NCBI GenBank assembly: GCA_005885015.1
Contig: VAYG01000120.1
Coordinates: 6,916-13,897 of the forward strand
Origin: Actinomycetota bacterium
GTDB taxonomy: Bacteria > Actinomycetota > UBA4738
Direction: 5' to 3'
DNA: 6,982 nucleotides
Shown: piece by piece, positions 1-6,505 of the stretch
Layout of the letters: each line of letters starts with the position of its first letter
Numbering within the stretch: position 1 is the first letter of the stretch
Notes under the pieces: model-generated
What the model saw: only the letters and a program-made list of their open reading frames with translations
What the model was told of the DNA's origin: nothing
Database searches by the model: none
Made by a program: the position numbers and the translations under genes

Positions 1-1220
1 TTGGGGACGCGGCAGCCTCTCAGCCGGAGGGGCGCCAGCAAGGGTGGAGGCGGGGCCACCAGCGTTGGGCTCCGGTTCCCCCTTGCCGCGCCGCCGGCCG
101 AGGCGGCGAACCAGGAGTCGACCGCGGCGACGAACCGCGGGTCCCTCCGGGTCAGCTCGAGATGTGTGATGCGCCCGCTCCGGCTCAGCAGGTTGAACGC
201 GAACTGGACCGGCTCGAAGGAGGCATACCGGCCGACGTTCTCGAAGTACGAAGCGCTCTCCAGGGCGGCCTGCTGGAACCGCTCCACCACCGGCTGCCGC
301 TCCATCTCGTAGTCGACCAGGGCCGCCGAGAGATGGCCGGGGCGGCGCTCCAGCGCGTCCACCAGGGCGATCGCGTCCTCCATGGCCAGCTTGGTCCCCG
401 AGCCGATGGTGAAGTGAGCCGTGTGGGCCGCGTCGCCCAGGAGCACGACGTTCCCGTGATGCCACGCGTCGCATCGCAACGTGACGAACCCCATCCACAG
501 CGATCGGTTCGACAACAAGGAGTGCCCCCCGAGATCCTCGGCGAAGAGGTCCTCGCAGAAGGCGATGCTGTCCGCTTCACTGGCCTGGTCCAGGCCCGCC
601 GCTCGCCAGGTGGCCTCGGGACACTCCACGATGAACGTGCTGGTGGCCGCGTCGAACGGATACGCGTGGACCTGGAACAGGCCGTGCTCGCTCTCCCGGA
701 AGATGAACGTGAACGCGTCGAACACGAGGTCCGTCCCGAACCAGCCGTACTTCGTGCCGTGCAGGTGCTGGCTCGGCCGGACGGCCTCCTCATGCAGCCG
801 GCGAGCCAAGCTGTTCACGCCGTCCGCGCCGACCACCAGGTCGGCCGGCGGCAGCTCGGCGACCTCTTCGAGGAATCGGGTCTCCACGCCGAGCTGGGCA
901 CATCGATCCTGGAGGATCCCCAGGAGCTGTTTGCGAGCCAGCCCGGAGAAGGCGTGCCCTCGTGACCGGACCGTCTCACCGCGATGGCGGATGTCGATGG
1001 CGTTCCACGTGGCGAAGCTCTCGGTGATCCGGTCGTAGGTGGGACGGTCGGCGTCGCGAAGCGCCCCCAGGGTTTCCTCGGAGAACACGACTCCCCAGCC
1101 GTACGTGGCGTCGGGCGGGTTCCGCTCGTAGATCGCGATCTCGTGGTCGGGATTCGCCTTCTTCGCCAGGAGGCCGAAGTACAGCCCCGCGGGCCCGCCT
1201 CCCACCACCGCGATGCGCAT
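1..1220 (-). CDS. Salicylyl-CoA 5-hydroxylase / anthraniloyl-CoA monooxygenase-type flavoprotein, C-terminus cut by window edge
   Basis: Seen: an open frame from ATG at 1220 to the left edge, 406 codons with no stop. It has the three motifs of class A flavoprotein monooxygenases: the FAD-binding VVGGGPAGLYF at residues 5-15, a DG motif (VVGADGVNS, 129-137) and the GD motif (LLGDAAHTAHFTIGSGTK, 260-277). Family knowledge: the GVVFSEET and IGSGTKLAMEDA stretches are typical of the cytoplasmic enzymes that hydroxylate salicylyl-CoA or 2-aminobenzoyl-CoA with O2 and NAD(P)H, many of which carry a C-terminal Old Yellow Enzyme domain. The last visible residues, APLRLRGCRVP (396-406), look like the start of that domain, so the complete protein is probably about 750-800 aa (inference). 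It follows the LLM gene by 2 bp and is probably co-transcribed with it. Substrate (hydroxy- or aminobenzoyl-CoA) is undecided; membership of the FAD monooxygenase superfamily is near certain. Confidence 0.9.
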   Translation of the reverse strand, partial: MRIAVVGGGPAGLYFGLLAKKANPDHEIAIYERNPPDATYGWGVVFSEETLGALRDADRPTYDRITESFATWNAIDIRHRGETVRSRGHAFSGLARKQLLGILQDRCAQLGVETRFLEEVAELPPADLVVGADGVNSLARRLHEEAVRPSQHLHGTKYGWFGTDLVFDAFTFIFRESEHGLFQVHAYPFDAATSTFIVECPEATWRAAGLDQASEADSIAFCEDLFAEDLGGHSLLSNRSLWMGFVTLRCDAWHHGNVVLLGDAAHTAHFTIGSGTKLAMEDAIALVDALERRPGHLSAALVDYEMERQPVVERFQQAALESASYFENVGRYASFEPVQFAFNLLSRSGRITHLELTRRDPRFVAAVDSWFAASAGGAARGNRSPTLVAPPPPLLAPLRLRGCRVP

Positions 1221-1222
1221 CG

Positions 1223-2009
1223 TCAGGCCAGCACCTCGGCCAGGAGATCCAGCTGGTCGAGCCGCCCCACCGTCGGGAGGAGGACCAGCTCGTCGCAACC
1301 GGCCTCCTCGTAGCCGCGGACGAAGTCGACCACGGCCTGCGGGGTTGTCAGGTTGGCCGCCGCGATCTTGTCGGCGAATGGCCCGGTGAAGGCGTAGTAG
1401 TCGCGGAGATACCGGGCCCCCTCCTCCGCCGCATCCGAGCCCAGGCCGAAGTACCCCTGCCCCCACAGCGCCGGCCGCCCGGGCCGGCCGAAGTCCTGCC
1501 ACGCGGCGTGGGCCCGGGCCGCTGCCGAGGCGAACGCCCGGGGCGGACCGCCCCCGTGCACGTAGCCGTCCGCATAGCGGGCCATCCGAGCGAACGCCTC
1601 CCCGGACAGGCTCCTCCCAGTGGTCCAAGAGCGCGAGCAATTGCCGGGTCAGCACCTCGCCCCGACCGGATGGGTCGATCCCGAGCGCCCCGTAGTCCTC
1701 CGCTCGGGCCCCCACGGCCAGTCCCAGGGTCAGCCGGCCACCGGAGATCTCGTCGAGGGACGCGGCCTGCTTGGCGAGGAGCGCGGGCGCCCGAAGCGGC
1801 CCGATGGCGACCATCGTCACCAGCCCGATCCTTGTGGTGACGGCGGCGGCCGTCGTAAGCGCGGCGAACGGGTCGACGCTTCGGTAGGCGATCCGGTCGA
1901 GGACCCCGAGGCTGGAGAAAGGCCCGGCGTCGGCCCGCCGGGCCCATTCGAGCATCAGCCGCCGGTCGACGCCCTCGAGCGTGTTGGGCAGCCCCACGCC
2001 GACCCGCAT
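1223..2009 (-). pseudogene. LLM-class flavin/F420-dependent oxidoreductase, frame-disrupted with an internal deletion
   Basis: Seen: the reading frame from ATG 2009 gives a good LLM (luciferase-like monooxygenase) N-terminus: start MRVGVGLPNT, then a beta-strand segment IGLVTMVAIGPLRAP and SGGRLTLGLAVGAR, ending near LLALLDHWEE (residues 123-133). The family's C-terminal half is in another frame, entered around GEAFARMARYADGYVHGGG and ending at the TGA at 1223-1225 (ATG-initiated part 1223-1585). Both halves have strongly GC-ending codons. Between them, within about 1590-1625, the frame changes, and the segment that normally joins the halves (in my recollection a Pro-rich stretch and a GG-containing strand, roughly 20-35 residues) is absent. 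The halves together give about 258 residues; relatives are usually nearer 280-300. This may be a real pseudogene or a sequencing/assembly deletion. LLM enzymes use FMN or F420 to oxidise varied small molecules; the substrate here is unknown. First gene of the minus-strand pair. Confidence 0.8.
1232..1237 (-). promoter_or_regulatory. Ribosome binding site of the CoA-thioester monooxygenase
   Basis: GAGGTG on the minus strand lies 11 nt before the ATG at 1220, inside the last codons of the LLM gene. It supports the chosen start and shows that translation of the monooxygenase can begin independently of the broken gene in front of it. Confidence 0.55.
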
Positions 2010-2028
2010 GCGCTAGACAATAGGCGGC
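2010..2028. promoter_or_regulatory. Bidirectional promoter between divergent start codons, overlapping -10 boxes
   Basis: Only 19 bp separate the ATG at 2009 (minus) from the ATG at 2029 (plus). The core CTAGACAATAG (2013-2023) is nearly symmetric. On the minus strand it reads TATTGT (2022 to 2017), a TANNNT-type -10 box, exactly 7 nt before its ATG. On the plus strand it reads GACAAT (2016-2021), a weaker -10 box, exactly 7 nt before the other ATG. No Shine-Dalgarno fits in the gap. These spacings are those of leaderless transcripts, common in actinobacteria. Inference: one A/T element serves both operons, so polymerase must choose a direction. No experimental support. Confidence 0.5.
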
Positions 2029-2487
2029 ATGGAGGAGCCGGGCGACCCGATCCCAGGGCAGGAGTCACCCCGGCCGGCCAGCATCGTGGTGCAGCGCCGG
2101 ATCGAATGGCCGGACACCGACGCGTCTGGCATGTACCACAACACCGCGGCCTTCCGGTTCATCGAGGTGGCGGAGACCGCGTTGCTCGACCGGCTCGGGT
2201 TCGTCCACCAGGTCTACGGCCGCCACCCCCGGGTTCGCCTCGAGGCCGACTTCCTGCGACCGCTGCGGTTCCGCGACCTCGTCGACATCGAGCTGCGCGT
2301 GGCGGAGGTGGGACGAACGTCCGTGACCTACGACGTCGAGATGCGGGCGAACGGCGAGCTAGCGGTACGCGGCCGGGCCATTGCGGTTCTGCTCACCGAG
2401 CCGGGAGGACGGCCGGACCGATGGCCGGACGAATACCGGCGGCTGCTGTTGACTGCGGGCCCGCAGCGCGCGGAGTTGCTGGCCTGA
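2029..2487 (+). CDS. Hotdog-fold acyl-CoA thioesterase (YbgC / 4-hydroxybenzoyl-CoA thioesterase family)
   Basis: Seen: 152 residues with WPDTDASGMYHNTAAFRFIE at 27-46. The Asp of DTD (D31) is the expected catalytic residue of the 4HBT/YbgC hotdog group. RVRLEADFLRPLRFRDLVDI then matches the strand where these enzymes set the acyl pocket, and VTYDVEMRANGELAVRGRAIAVLL forms the final strands. The first 18 residues are a Pro/Glu-rich tail. Family knowledge: such enzymes are cytosolic oligomers (dimers or tetramers) that hydrolyse acyl- or aroyl-CoA to the free acid and CoA. Context: it is transcribed divergently from a hydroxylase acting on aromatic CoA thioesters, which makes release of the hydroxylated aromatic acid (for example gentisyl-CoA to gentisate) an attractive but unproven role. 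It appears to be translated leaderless from ATG 2029. The methyltransferase begins 3 bp after its stop, implying an operon. Confidence 0.87.
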   Translation: MEEPGDPIPGQESPRPASIVVQRRIEWPDTDASGMYHNTAAFRFIEVAETALLDRLGFVHQVYGRHPRVRLEADFLRPLRFRDLVDIELRVAEVGRTSVTYDVEMRANGELAVRGRAIAVLLTEPGGRPDRWPDEYRRLLLTAGPQRAELLA

Positions 2488-2490
2488 CCC

Positions 2491-3297
2491 ATGGGCGCCG
2501 CAGCCTCCCGGTGGCGTGACGCCCTCGCCGAGTGGGCCATCCCCGAGGAGATTCTCTCCAGGGCGCCGGTGTCTCCCTGGCACTACCCCGTGAGCCTGTT
2601 CGCCAGCCGGGCCGACGAGGCCGCTCGGGCCGAGCTCACCCCGTCGAACCGTCGAGCGTTGGAGGCGCTTCCTCATAGCGGGACAGTGCTGGACGTCGGG
2701 TGCGGCGCCGGCGCCGCCTCTCTTCCTCTCGCGCCGTCCGCTTCCAAGCTCGTCGGCGTTGACTCGTCAGGCGAGATGCTCGAAGCGTTCACCGAACGGG
2801 CGCGCGCAGCGGCCGTGGAGACGGAGGTCGTCGAGGGCCGCTGGCCCGACGTCGCAGGAGCTACGCCCGCGGCAGACGTCATCGTGTGTCATCACGTCGT
2901 CTACAACGCTCCGGACCTCCGCCTGACCGACCACGCCCGGGCGCGCGTCGTGGTCGAGATGACCAGAGAGCACCCTCAGAGCAACCTGAATCCCCTGTGG
3001 CTGCACTTCCATGGTGTGGTCCGCCCCGAACGGCCCACGGCCGACGACGCCATGGCGGTGCTCCGGGAGACCGGGCTCGGGGCCGAGCGAGAGGACTGGA
3101 CCGCCCCTCGGCCCGGCGGCTTCGAGCGGCGTCAGGACCTGGTGGCGATGGTCCGGCGGCTGCTGTGTCTTCCCGCCGAGCGCGACCAGGAGGTGGAGGC
3201 GCAGCTGGACGACCGGATCGTCGAACGGGACGGGCGGTGGGGCTTTCCGGATCGCACCGTGGCGACGATCTGGTGGCAGGGCTCAGCGAGGGGTTGA
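2491..3297 (+). CDS. Class I SAM-dependent methyltransferase, substrate unknown
   Basis: Seen: 268 residues. The Rossmann glycine motif VLDVGCGAGAASLPLA is at 66-81 (SAM-binding motif I), the acidic motif II residue is D91 in LVGVDSSGEML, and a motif IV-like strand VIVCHHVVYN is at 130-139. The N-terminus (RWRDALAEWAIPEEIL and SPWHYPVSLF) and the C-terminus (a DWTAPRPGGFERR segment, then LCLPAERDQEVE and a final TIWWQG strand) fit an actinobacterial Methyltransf_11/25-like subfamily whose substrate I do not know. After NAPDL (139-143) the chain goes directly to RLTDHARARVVVEMT. My recollection of relatives has a helix of about five more residues there, so a small in-frame deletion is possible. 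It starts 3 bp after the thioesterase stop with no clear Shine-Dalgarno, suggesting coupled translation. Its last 15 bp overlap the end of the opposing protease gene. Confidence 0.87.
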   Translation: MGAAASRWRDALAEWAIPEEILSRAPVSPWHYPVSLFASRADEAARAELTPSNRRALEALPHSGTVLDVGCGAGAASLPLAPSASKLVGVDSSGEMLEAFTERARAAAVETEVVEGRWPDVAGATPAADVIVCHHVVYNAPDLRLTDHARARVVVEMTREHPQSNLNPLWLHFHGVVRPERPTADDAMAVLRETGLGAEREDWTAPRPGGFERRQDLVAMVRRLLCLPAERDQEVEAQLDDRIVERDGRWGFPDRTVATIWWQGSARG

Positions 3298-4431
3298 GTG
3301 TCCGCGGGACGCCCACCGGCGGGCGGCGGCGATCCGTTTCGGCGGCGTCGGATGGCTGAACGCCATCAGATAGAAGAGGCGGGGCGGATCCAGGTCCGAC
3401 AGGTTCGAGACGGCCAGCGCGCGGTGCGACCGCTCGAACACGTCGAGATCGTCCGTCTGCTGGAGGGAGAAATGGTCGGCGGCCGTCTCCCACCGGCGGG
3501 ACAGGGCGGACAGTAGGGGCAGCCCGGCGAGTTGCAGGACGGCCCCGGCCAGCAGGACGAACGGGACGACCCGAGGGTCGCCGGGACCGTGTGCGCCGAT
3601 GGCGCGGAGGAGCGCATCCCACCGCAGCAACGCCCACAGGGCGATGACGGCTCCGACGGCCCCGAACATGCCGAGCACCGTCCCTTTGGAGACGTGCCGA
3701 AGCCGTCGGTGTCCCAGCTCATGGGCCACCACCAGCCGGACGTACGCGGGGTCGCCCCGCGCGATCAGCGTGTCGTACAGGACCACGCGGCGGGTCCGCC
3801 CCAAGCCCGAGACGTACGCGTTCTCCTTCCTGGTCCGCCGGCTGGCGTCGGCGACCAGGACGTCGCGCACAGGCACGCCGGCCCGGTCGGAGAGGGACCG
3901 GAGCTCCGCTGCCAGCTCCGCGTCGTCCACGGGCCTGAACCTGTTGAACACCGGCTCGAGGACGACCGGAGCCACGAACGACAGGAACAGGACGACGAGG
4001 GCCGCGCCCGGCACGACGACGAGCGGCCACGCCTTCCCCAGCGCGCCGGCCACCGAAACGAAGCCGAAGAGCATGAGGGAAGTGATGACCATTCCGACGG
4101 CAAGACCCTTCACCCGATCGGACAGCCATCCCGCCCGGGTCTGGGTGGAGAATCCCCACTGTTTCTCGTGCACGTACCCCCGCCAGAAGGCGATGGGGAA
4201 CCCCACCAGCCAACCCACCGCCACGACCAGAGCGGGCCAGGCCAACGCGCGGGCCCAGAAGGGCAAACCATCAAGCGCGCCGGCGACCCAGTCCCCGGGC
4301 GGGCCGAAGGCCAGCAACCCCAGGACAACGAGGTCGAGCACCAGATCGATGGCGAGCAGGACGTAGAGGGGTCCGTGGTAGCGGCGGGCCCGCTCCACCT
4401 CCTCAGGGGTGAACGGATCGAGGGTCTTCAT
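3283..4431 (-). CDS. M48 family (Ste24/CAAX protease-like) integral-membrane zinc metalloprotease
   Basis: Seen: 382 residues. The zinc-binding HELGH is at 237-241 (H237 and H241 ligands, E238 catalytic base), and E315 in SRRWETAADHF is the expected third ligand. EPVFNRFRPV (159-168) and ENAYVSG (203-209), followed by RVVLYDTLI, are hallmarks of the Ste24/M48A branch. Hydrophobic segments near 22-42, 60-82, 110-130, 135-157, 252-270 and 288-310 indicate a multi-pass membrane protein with a cytoplasm-facing or intramembrane active site. The C-terminal SHPTPPKRIAAARRW closes the domain as in relatives, so the gene looks complete and all catalytic residues are present. Family knowledge: these proteases act in membrane protein quality control or in processing; bacterial substrates are mostly undefined. 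It lies 19 bp downstream of the VWA gene on the same strand and probably forms an operon with it. No clear Shine-Dalgarno precedes ATG 4431, and the nearby ATG at 4435 is out of frame. Confidence 0.95.
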   Translation of the reverse strand: MKTLDPFTPEEVERARRYHGPLYVLLAIDLVLDLVVLGLLAFGPPGDWVAGALDGLPFWARALAWPALVVAVGWLVGFPIAFWRGYVHEKQWGFSTQTRAGWLSDRVKGLAVGMVITSLMLFGFVSVAGALGKAWPLVVVPGAALVVLFLSFVAPVVLEPVFNRFRPVDDAELAAELRSLSDRAGVPVRDVLVADASRRTRKENAYVSGLGRTRRVVLYDTLIARGDPAYVRLVVAHELGHRRLRHVSKGTVLGMFGAVGAVIALWALLRWDALLRAIGAHGPGDPRVVPFVLLAGAVLQLAGLPLLSALSRRWETAADHFSLQQTDDLDVFERSHRALAVSNLSDLDPPRLFYLMAFSHPTPPKRIAAARRWASRGHSTPR

Positions 4432-4450
4432 CCATGAATTTCGGAACCCG

Positions 4451-6385
4451 TCAACCGCCGCGGCGGGAGACGTAGTCCCTGATCACGAACTCACCGAGCC
4501 CCTCGCCGGCGGTCTGGAAAACCCGTCCGCTGGTGAGCCTGGCCAGCCGCTCCATGAACCGTGCCAGCCCGGGAGTCTCCTCGAGCATGAACACGTTGAG
4601 GGTCACGCCGGCCCTGGCCAGGCGCATCGCCTCCTGGAGCGTGCGGCGGATGGTCTCGGGGACCGGCGGCCAGGAGAAGAACACCTCCTCCCCTTCCAGG
4701 TGTGCCGTGGGCTCCCCGTCGGTCACCATGATCACCTGCTTCGTGGCGCGGGGATGGTCGGCCAGCAGTCGCCCGGCCAGGATGAACGCGTGCTGCATGT
4801 TCGTGCCGTACACGCGCTCCCACCCCGTTCCGGCGAGATCCTCCGGCCTGATCCGGCGGGCGTAGTCGGAGAACCCGACCAGGTAGAGCTTGTCGTGCGG
4901 ATATCGCCCCTCGATCAGCGCGTGGAGGGCCAGGGCCATCTTCTTGGCCGGAACGAAGTGCCCGCGCAGGGGCATGGAGAAGGACAGGTCGAGCAGGACC
5001 GCCGTGGCGGCCTCGGTGCGCGTCTCCGCCTCCACCAGCTCGAAGTCCTCCTGCGAGAGCCGCGGGCGCCGGGACGGCCCGTCCCGGACCACCGCGTTGA
5101 ACACGGTCTTCTGCACGGCGATCTGCCCGCTGTCCCCGAATCGCCACGGCCGCGTCGCGCCGGTTGGCTCGGCCACCCCGCCCGCCTGCCGGGCGTCGTG
5201 TGAACCCTCTCGGTCCCTGCGGAGCTGCTCGAAGAGTCGGACCAGCACGCGCTCCCCCAGCCGGCGGGCTCCCTTGGGGGTCACCCGCATCCGCCCACGA
5301 TCCCGCTCGACCAGGCCCGCCTTCTCCAGGGCGCGTTCGACCTCACGGAGCCGGCGAAGATCGCGCACGGCGTCCTCACCGAGCGTTCGCCGGAGCCGTT
5401 CCTCGTCGATGTCCTCCAGCGACGCGCCCGCGTAGTCGGCCCGCATGGAACGGTCCAGGTCCTCGAAGTCGGACATCCGCTCCAGGGCGTCCACGGTCGC
5501 CTGCATGGGCATGGCCTCTTCGCCCCCGGACAGCGCCGGATCGCCCCACGGCATGTCCGGGAAGCGGTCCATGAGGCTGGAGGCCAGCCGATCCACCTCG
5601 AAGGCGAGATCCATGTCCTGCAACACTTCGCGGGCCAGGCCCTCCAGCTCGGCCCGTTGCTCCGGTGACAGCGACGCGAGGAGCCGCGTCAGCGCGGCCA
5701 TGCGCCGGGCCATGCCCTCGAGGAGCTCACCGAGCGTGCGCGGATTGTCGGGAAAGAAGTCGCCGAACCGCTGCATGAACGACTCGAAGTCGGCCTGGGT
5801 GTCCTCCCCTCGATCGCGGGCCTCGATCATCCGGTTCAGCTCGGCGAGCATGTCCTTCACCCGGCCGAGCTGCTCGGGCGAGAGGTTCCGCATCCCCTCG
5901 GCCATCCCGCGGAAGTACGAGCCGAGGATCTGCTCCTTCAGCCATTCCATAAGCTCGTCGAACTTGCGCTGGGCTTCCCGGTCGGCGAACCGGTAATCCT
6001 TCAGCTCACGGATCTGGCCGGCGGGGTCCGCCGGGAGCATGTCCAGGAACTGTTCCTTGCTTCGAGCTTCGTCCTCTGCCATGAAGGACAGCGTCCTGCG
6101 CTCGGTCTCGAGGATCTCGGCCAGCCGTTCCTGGATCTCCTGGAGTGGCCCGTCCAGGTTCAACCGCTCCTGCTCGCGACGGCGAGCGGCGCGGAGGCGG
6201 GATCTGAGCGCATCGAGCCCCGAGAAGCGGCCGCGGATCCCCCGGCGGAGGAGCTGGGCCAGCGATCGGTCGGCGCTCTGCCCGGCGAGAAGCTCCTCCG
6301 ACATGGCCTCCAGGACGTCGCCCGCGGACACGTCCGGGCCCAGCGGATCCTGCGTCCCGTCCCACCTCGAATAGCGGAAGCGCAC
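4451..6385 (-). CDS. VWA-domain protein with complete MIDAS, Rv0959-like
   Basis: Seen: 644 residues from GTG at 6385 (VRFRYSRWDGTQDPLGPD). The GTG was chosen because this family begins with such a YSRWDG/PDPL block and because a -10 box stands 6 nt upstream. An in-frame extension to 6976 would run antisense through the exported-protein gene and is rejected. Order: N-terminal block about 1-50; charged, coiled-coil-like helices about 60-250 (rich in Arg, Glu, Leu); a winged-helix-like segment about 343-383 (ALEKAGLV then RVTPKGARRLG); a linker motif TRPWRFGDSGQIAV (411-424); and a VWA domain about 455-640 with MIDAS residues D466, S468 and S470 (DLSFS), T528 (YGTNMQHA) and D556 (VTDGEP). Family knowledge: Mycobacterium tuberculosis Rv0959 is similar and sits beside a MoxR/magnesium-chelatase-type AAA+ ATPase, Rv0958; such pairs are thought to act as metal-dependent remodelling complexes. 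No AAA+ gene is visible here; the downstream partner is an M48 protease. Cytoplasmic, since there is no signal peptide. Molecular target unknown. Confidence 0.92.
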   Translation of the reverse strand: MRFRYSRWDGTQDPLGPDVSAGDVLEAMSEELLAGQSADRSLAQLLRRGIRGRFSGLDALRSRLRAARRREQERLNLDGPLQEIQERLAEILETERRTLSFMAEDEARSKEQFLDMLPADPAGQIRELKDYRFADREAQRKFDELMEWLKEQILGSYFRGMAEGMRNLSPEQLGRVKDMLAELNRMIEARDRGEDTQADFESFMQRFGDFFPDNPRTLGELLEGMARRMAALTRLLASLSPEQRAELEGLAREVLQDMDLAFEVDRLASSLMDRFPDMPWGDPALSGGEEAMPMQATVDALERMSDFEDLDRSMRADYAGASLEDIDEERLRRTLGEDAVRDLRRLREVERALEKAGLVERDRGRMRVTPKGARRLGERVLVRLFEQLRRDREGSHDARQAGGVAEPTGATRPWRFGDSGQIAVQKTVFNAVVRDGPSRRPRLSQEDFELVEAETRTEAATAVLLDLSFSMPLRGHFVPAKKMALALHALIEGRYPHDKLYLVGFSDYARRIRPEDLAGTGWERVYGTNMQHAFILAGRLLADHPRATKQVIMVTDGEPTAHLEGEEVFFSWPPVPETIRRTLQEAMRLARAGVTLNVFMLEETPGLARFMERLARLTSGRVFQTAGEGLGEFVIRDYVSRRGG

Positions 6386-6391
6386 CCAAGC

Positions 6392-6397
6392 AGCGTA
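6392..6397 (-). promoter_or_regulatory. -10 box for leaderless transcription of the VWA-protease operon
   Basis: TACGCT on the minus strand fits the TANNNT pattern and ends 6 nt before the GTG at 6385, leaving no room for a Shine-Dalgarno. This is the usual geometry of an actinobacterial leaderless transcript and supports the GTG start. No convincing -35 box lies at the expected distance. Confidence 0.45.
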
Positions 6398-6505
6398 CGA
6401 CGCCCCCGCGGGTTCAGACGGGGCCCTGCTCGCCTTGTTCAAGCGCGACGTGGCCCGCACCGATACCAGCGTTGACCCCCAGATCGACACTCGGACGTCG
6501 GCACC

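Noticed and set aside
162..965. Long plus-strand open frame of 267 codons
   Set aside because: It lies antisense to the FAD monooxygenase, whose motifs are unmistakable. The frame is Arg/Pro/Glu-rich with no recognisable domain, as expected from GC-rich codon bias.
1348..1947. Minus-strand open frame of 199 codons across the LLM region
   Set aside because: This is the third, non-coding frame of the LLM locus. Its translation is Arg/Pro/Gly-rich and matches neither half of the enzyme.
1220..2009. Programmed ribosomal frameshift in the LLM gene
   Set aside because: I see no convincing slippery heptamer at the junction. The missing segment cannot be restored by a one-base shift, so a deletion explains it better.
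3310..3325. Small hairpin (CGCCC / GGGCG with a 6-nt loop) just after the methyltransferase stop
   Set aside because: The stem is only 5 bp, no T-tract follows, and it lies inside the protease coding region. Such inverted repeats are frequent by chance at this GC content.
3532..4437. Plus-strand open frame of 301 codons opposite the protease
   Set aside because: It is the antisense shadow of the M48 gene: low-complexity Gly/Asp/Arg/Gln sequence and no family resemblance.
4409..5203. Plus-strand open frame of 264 codons
   Set aside because: It is antisense to the VWA domain, which has a complete MIDAS, and has no domain of its own.
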